A DNA stretch of 7,957 nucleotides from Ruminococcus sp. (GTDB taxonomy: Bacteria; Bacillota; Clostridia; Oscillospirales; Ruminococcaceae), in assembly GCA_031262625.1 (NCBI GenBank), contig JAISHJ010000058.1:1-7957 (forward strand), written 5' to 3'. The notes under the pieces were generated by a model that had not been told where the DNA came from, did not search any database, and saw only the letters and a program-made list of their open reading frames with translations. Position numbers and translations under genes: made by a program. This document shows positions 6,830 through 7,957 of the stretch, piece after piece. How positions within the stretch are numbered: position 1 is the stretch's first letter; every line of letters begins with the position of its first letter.

Positions 6830-6864
6830 GAGTACAGAATACAGACTGATTAGTACTACTGACC
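6816..6864 (+). repeat. Degenerate heptamer-like repeat spanning the rlmN stop codon
   Basis: From 6818 the sequence can be read as a succession of 6-7 base units: AGTGCGG, AGTAAG, AGTACAG, AATACAG, ACTGATT, AGTACT, ACTGACC. The rlmN stop TAA (6827-6829) lies inside the second unit. The stretch shares GAGTGCGG exactly with the 18-bp array in priA (531-538 and 6817-6824) and has near matches around AGAGTACRGA. The low complexity is visible by eye. Its status as a true repeat family member is inference, since only short degenerate units are available. It fills most of the 67-bp gap before the phosphatase gene. Confidence 0.4.
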
Positions 6865-6886
6865 AAAAAATGATTGCTTATTTTAC

Positions 6887-6893
6887 GGAGAGG
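6887..6893 (+). promoter_or_regulatory. Shine-Dalgarno of the phosphatase gene, deciding its start
   Basis: GGAGAGG at 6887-6893 lies just before ATG 6897 (GGAG is 6 nt away). The same frame stays open further upstream, with ATGs at 6870 and at 6789 inside rlmN. Neither has a comparable site, and the protein family begins with the T-D-x-G segment found right after 6897. Confidence 0.8.
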
Positions 6894-6896
6894 TCT

Positions 6897-7643
6897 ATGA
6901 GAGTTTTTACCGGGACTGACATCGGGCTTATGCGTTCGGAGAATCAGGATAAAATTTCCTCCGGGATTATTAACGAAATAACCGGATTCATCGTGCTTTG
7001 TGATGGTATGGGCGGCGAAAATGCAGGCTCTGCCGCTTCGGAGATAGCCGCAGAAGCTATTGTAGAACGCTTCACGAAGGTTTACAGACGCGACCTTTCG
7101 GATGATACCGTTCGGAATATGATGATTTCCGCGCTTAATACTGCTAATTCTGTAATCCTTGACGAATCATATTCCGACCCCGAAAAAAAGGGTATGGGTA
7201 CGACTTGCGTTGCCGCTCTCGAACGCGGTTTGAAGCTTCATGTAGTAAGTGTCGGTGACTCTCGCGCATACCTTCTGAACGAGAATATTACTCAAATAAC
7301 AAAAGACCATTCGATAGTCATGCAAAAATACGAAAAGGGCGAAATCACCAAAGAGGAGATGCGCTGTCACCCTCAGCGCAACTATATAACAAAAGCCCTC
7401 GGTATTCCCTTTAACCCCGACCCTGACTATTTTGAACTTGAAATAAACGAAAATGATATTATTCTGCTCTGTTCGGACGGATTATCCACTTATGTTGAAG
7501 AAGCTGATATTCTTTCTATGTCAAAGGTTTACAGAGGGGATGAACTTATAAATATGCTAATCAAAAAAGCCCTCGATAACGGCGGCAAAGATAATATTAC
7601 AATAGGATTAATATACTACAATATGGAAAGCATATCCCTATAA
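6897..7643 (+). CDS. stp: PP2C-family serine/threonine phosphatase (Stp/PrpC)
   Basis: This cytoplasmic metal-dependent phosphatase reverses phosphorylation by the PASTA kinase encoded next door. At 248 residues it matches B. subtilis PrpC (254). PP2C motifs appear in order: TDIGLMRSENQD (7-18), CDGMGG (35-40, metal ligand Asp36), MGTTC (100-104), VGDSRAYL (119-126), TKDHS (135-139), the flap region with HPQRNYITKALG (158-169), CSDGLS (192-197, metal ligand Asp194) and GGKDNIT (229-235, metal ligand Asp232). All expected metal-binding aspartates are present and no membrane segment is seen. The start at 6897 is chosen by its strong ribosome site and the family N-terminus. It lies 67 bp after rlmN and 162 bp before the kinase gene; in many relatives the phosphatase and kinase genes overlap or nearly touch. 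Confidence 0.96.
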   Translation: MRVFTGTDIGLMRSENQDKISSGIINEITGFIVLCDGMGGENAGSAASEIAAEAIVERFTKVYRRDLSDDTVRNMMISALNTANSVILDESYSDPEKKGMGTTCVAALERGLKLHVVSVGDSRAYLLNENITQITKDHSIVMQKYEKGEITKEEMRCHPQRNYITKALGIPFNPDPDYFELEINENDIILLCSDGLSTYVEEADILSMSKVYRGDELINMLIKKALDNGGKDNITIGLIYYNMESISL

Positions 7644-7654
7644 TATTTCCATTC

Positions 7655-7675
7655 GGTTACAGCAGTAACCATTTT
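7655..7675 (+). terminator. Possible intrinsic terminator or attenuator after the phosphatase gene
   Basis: GGTTAC (7655-7660) and GTAACC (7665-7670) form a perfect 6-bp stem around an AGCA loop, 11 nt after the stp stop. It is followed by ATTTT. The stem is short and the T-run only four bases, so it may be a weak terminator, an mRNA end-stabilising hairpin, or chance. No other hairpin of similar quality was noticed in this intergenic region. Confidence 0.45.
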
Positions 7676-7712
7676 GCTATCAAATATGCTCATATTTTTC
7701 AGTTTTATTTAC

Positions 7713-7749
7713 ACATTTAGACATATAAACATTCAAATTTGTAAACATT
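7713..7749 (+). repeat. ACAT motifs at 8/16-bp spacing upstream of prkC
   Basis: ACATT occurs at 7713, 7729 and 7745, exactly 16 bp apart, with ACATA at 7721 filling one half-step of 8 bp. The last two sit in a longer similar context (TATAAACATT and TGTAAACATT). The spacing is visible directly. Interpretation as a protein-binding array overlapping the candidate promoter is speculative in such AT-rich DNA. Confidence 0.35.
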
Positions 7750-7767
7750 TTAGGTGTATACTATTAA
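7732..7767 (+). promoter_or_regulatory. Candidate sigma-A promoter for the kinase gene
   Basis: In the AT-rich gap before prkC, two overlapping readings are possible. TTGTAA (7739-7744) and TATTAA (7762-7767) are 17 bp apart, each matching consensus at about four of six positions. TATACT (7757-7762) is a better -10 (five of six), but its best -35, TTCAAA (7732-7737), is 19 bp away. Either would place transcription start around 7768-7775, about 30-40 nt before the kinase ATG. AT richness makes chance matches easy. Confidence 0.4.
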
Positions 7768-7805
7768 TGAGTAAATATCCTTAATAAAATTAACAAGGTG
7801 GATTT

Positions 7806-7957
7806 ATGGATAAGAATATCGGCAAAAGGCTCGACGGGCGTTATGAGATAACCGAACTCATCGGCGTCGGCGGCATGGCTGATGTTTATAAGGCAACCGA
7901 CATTTTAGAAGGAAAGGTTGTCGCCGTCAAGATATTAAAGCCGGAATTTTCCGACAA
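7806..7957 (+). CDS. prkC: Serine/threonine protein kinase, N-terminal 50 residues (PrkC/Stk family; 3' end outside window)
   Basis: The first 50 codons of a Hanks-type kinase are visible. GRYEITELIGVGGMADVYKA (11-30) contains the glycine-rich ATP loop G-V-G-G-M-A-D-V in the form typical of bacterial PknB/PrkC kinases. VVAVKIL (38-44) has the ATP-anchoring lysine Lys42, followed by the usual LKPEFSD. The start ATG at 7806 is preceded by AGGTGG (7796-7801), 4 nt away. Firmicute relatives in this position normally have a cytoplasmic kinase domain, one transmembrane helix and extracellular PASTA repeats that bind muropeptides. None of that is visible here and it is expected from context only. 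The 162-bp gap with a candidate promoter suggests partly independent transcription from the upstream operon. Confidence 0.95.
   Translation, partial: MDKNIGKRLDGRYEITELIGVGGMADVYKATDILEGKVVAVKILKPEFSD

Noticed and set aside
6789..6896. Upstream in-frame extension of the phosphatase into rlmN
   Set aside because: PP2C proteins begin close to the TDIG segment, and the strong GGAGAGG serves ATG 6897. The extension covers the rlmN end and repeat-like DNA.
6830..6896. Possible promoter or hairpin in the rlmN-stp gap
   Set aside because: AGTAC/GTACT can pair, but only over 5 bp with a long loop, and no convincing -35/-10 pair was found. The repeat-like composition explains the short inverted matches.
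1..7957. A previously undescribed multi-gene system
   Set aside because: All nine genes belong to well-known families in a conserved housekeeping order; no unknown gene or accessory island is present. Only local oddities remain.

Overview
This window is a bacterial housekeeping gene cluster from a low-to-medium GC Firmicute. All nine genes lie on the + strand: gmk (3' end only), rpoZ, priA, def, fmt, rsmB, rlmN, a PP2C-type phosphatase (stp/prpC) and the first 50 codons of a prkC-type Ser/Thr kinase. This order matches the well-known Bacillus/Clostridia locus gmk-rpoZ-(coaBC)-priA-def-fmt-rsmB-rlmN-prpC-prkC. The absence of coaBC between rpoZ and priA, and the character of the PriA sequence, suggest a Clostridia member, perhaps Ruminococcaceae/Oscillospirales. 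That placement is inference; no rRNA or lineage marker was available.

Layout: 1-165 is the C-terminus of guanylate kinase and 190-411 is RNA polymerase omega. 415-3033 is the primosomal helicase PriA, which carries an in-frame 18-bp tandem repeat array near its N-terminus. 3070-3567 is peptide deformylase and 3608-4540 is methionyl-tRNA formyltransferase, which appears to start at AUA. 4548-5810 is the 16S rRNA m5C967 methyltransferase and 5807-6829 the dual 23S rRNA/tRNA m2A methyltransferase. 6897-7643 is the PP2C phosphatase. 7644-7805 is an AT-rich intergenic stretch with a hairpin and a possible promoter, and 7806 onward is the kinase N-terminus. Gaps from gmk to rlmN are -4 to 40 bp, so these genes are probably one transcript.

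How the genes fit together: def and fmt form the formyl-methionine cycle, in which Fmt formylates initiator Met-tRNA and Def removes the formyl group from nascent proteins. rsmB and rlmN modify the ribosome. gmk, rpoZ and priA serve GTP supply, transcription and replication restart. The phosphatase and kinase form the reversible Ser/Thr phosphorylation pair that in Firmicutes responds to cell-wall fragments and growth state.

I see no mobile element, CRISPR array, tRNA/rRNA gene or novel defence-like system. The points worth a second look are local: the likely AUA start of fmt, the 18-bp repeat array inside priA, a possibly related heptamer-like repeat at the rlmN stop codon, non-consensus helicase motifs in PriA, and the separated phosphatase-kinase spacing with its own signals.
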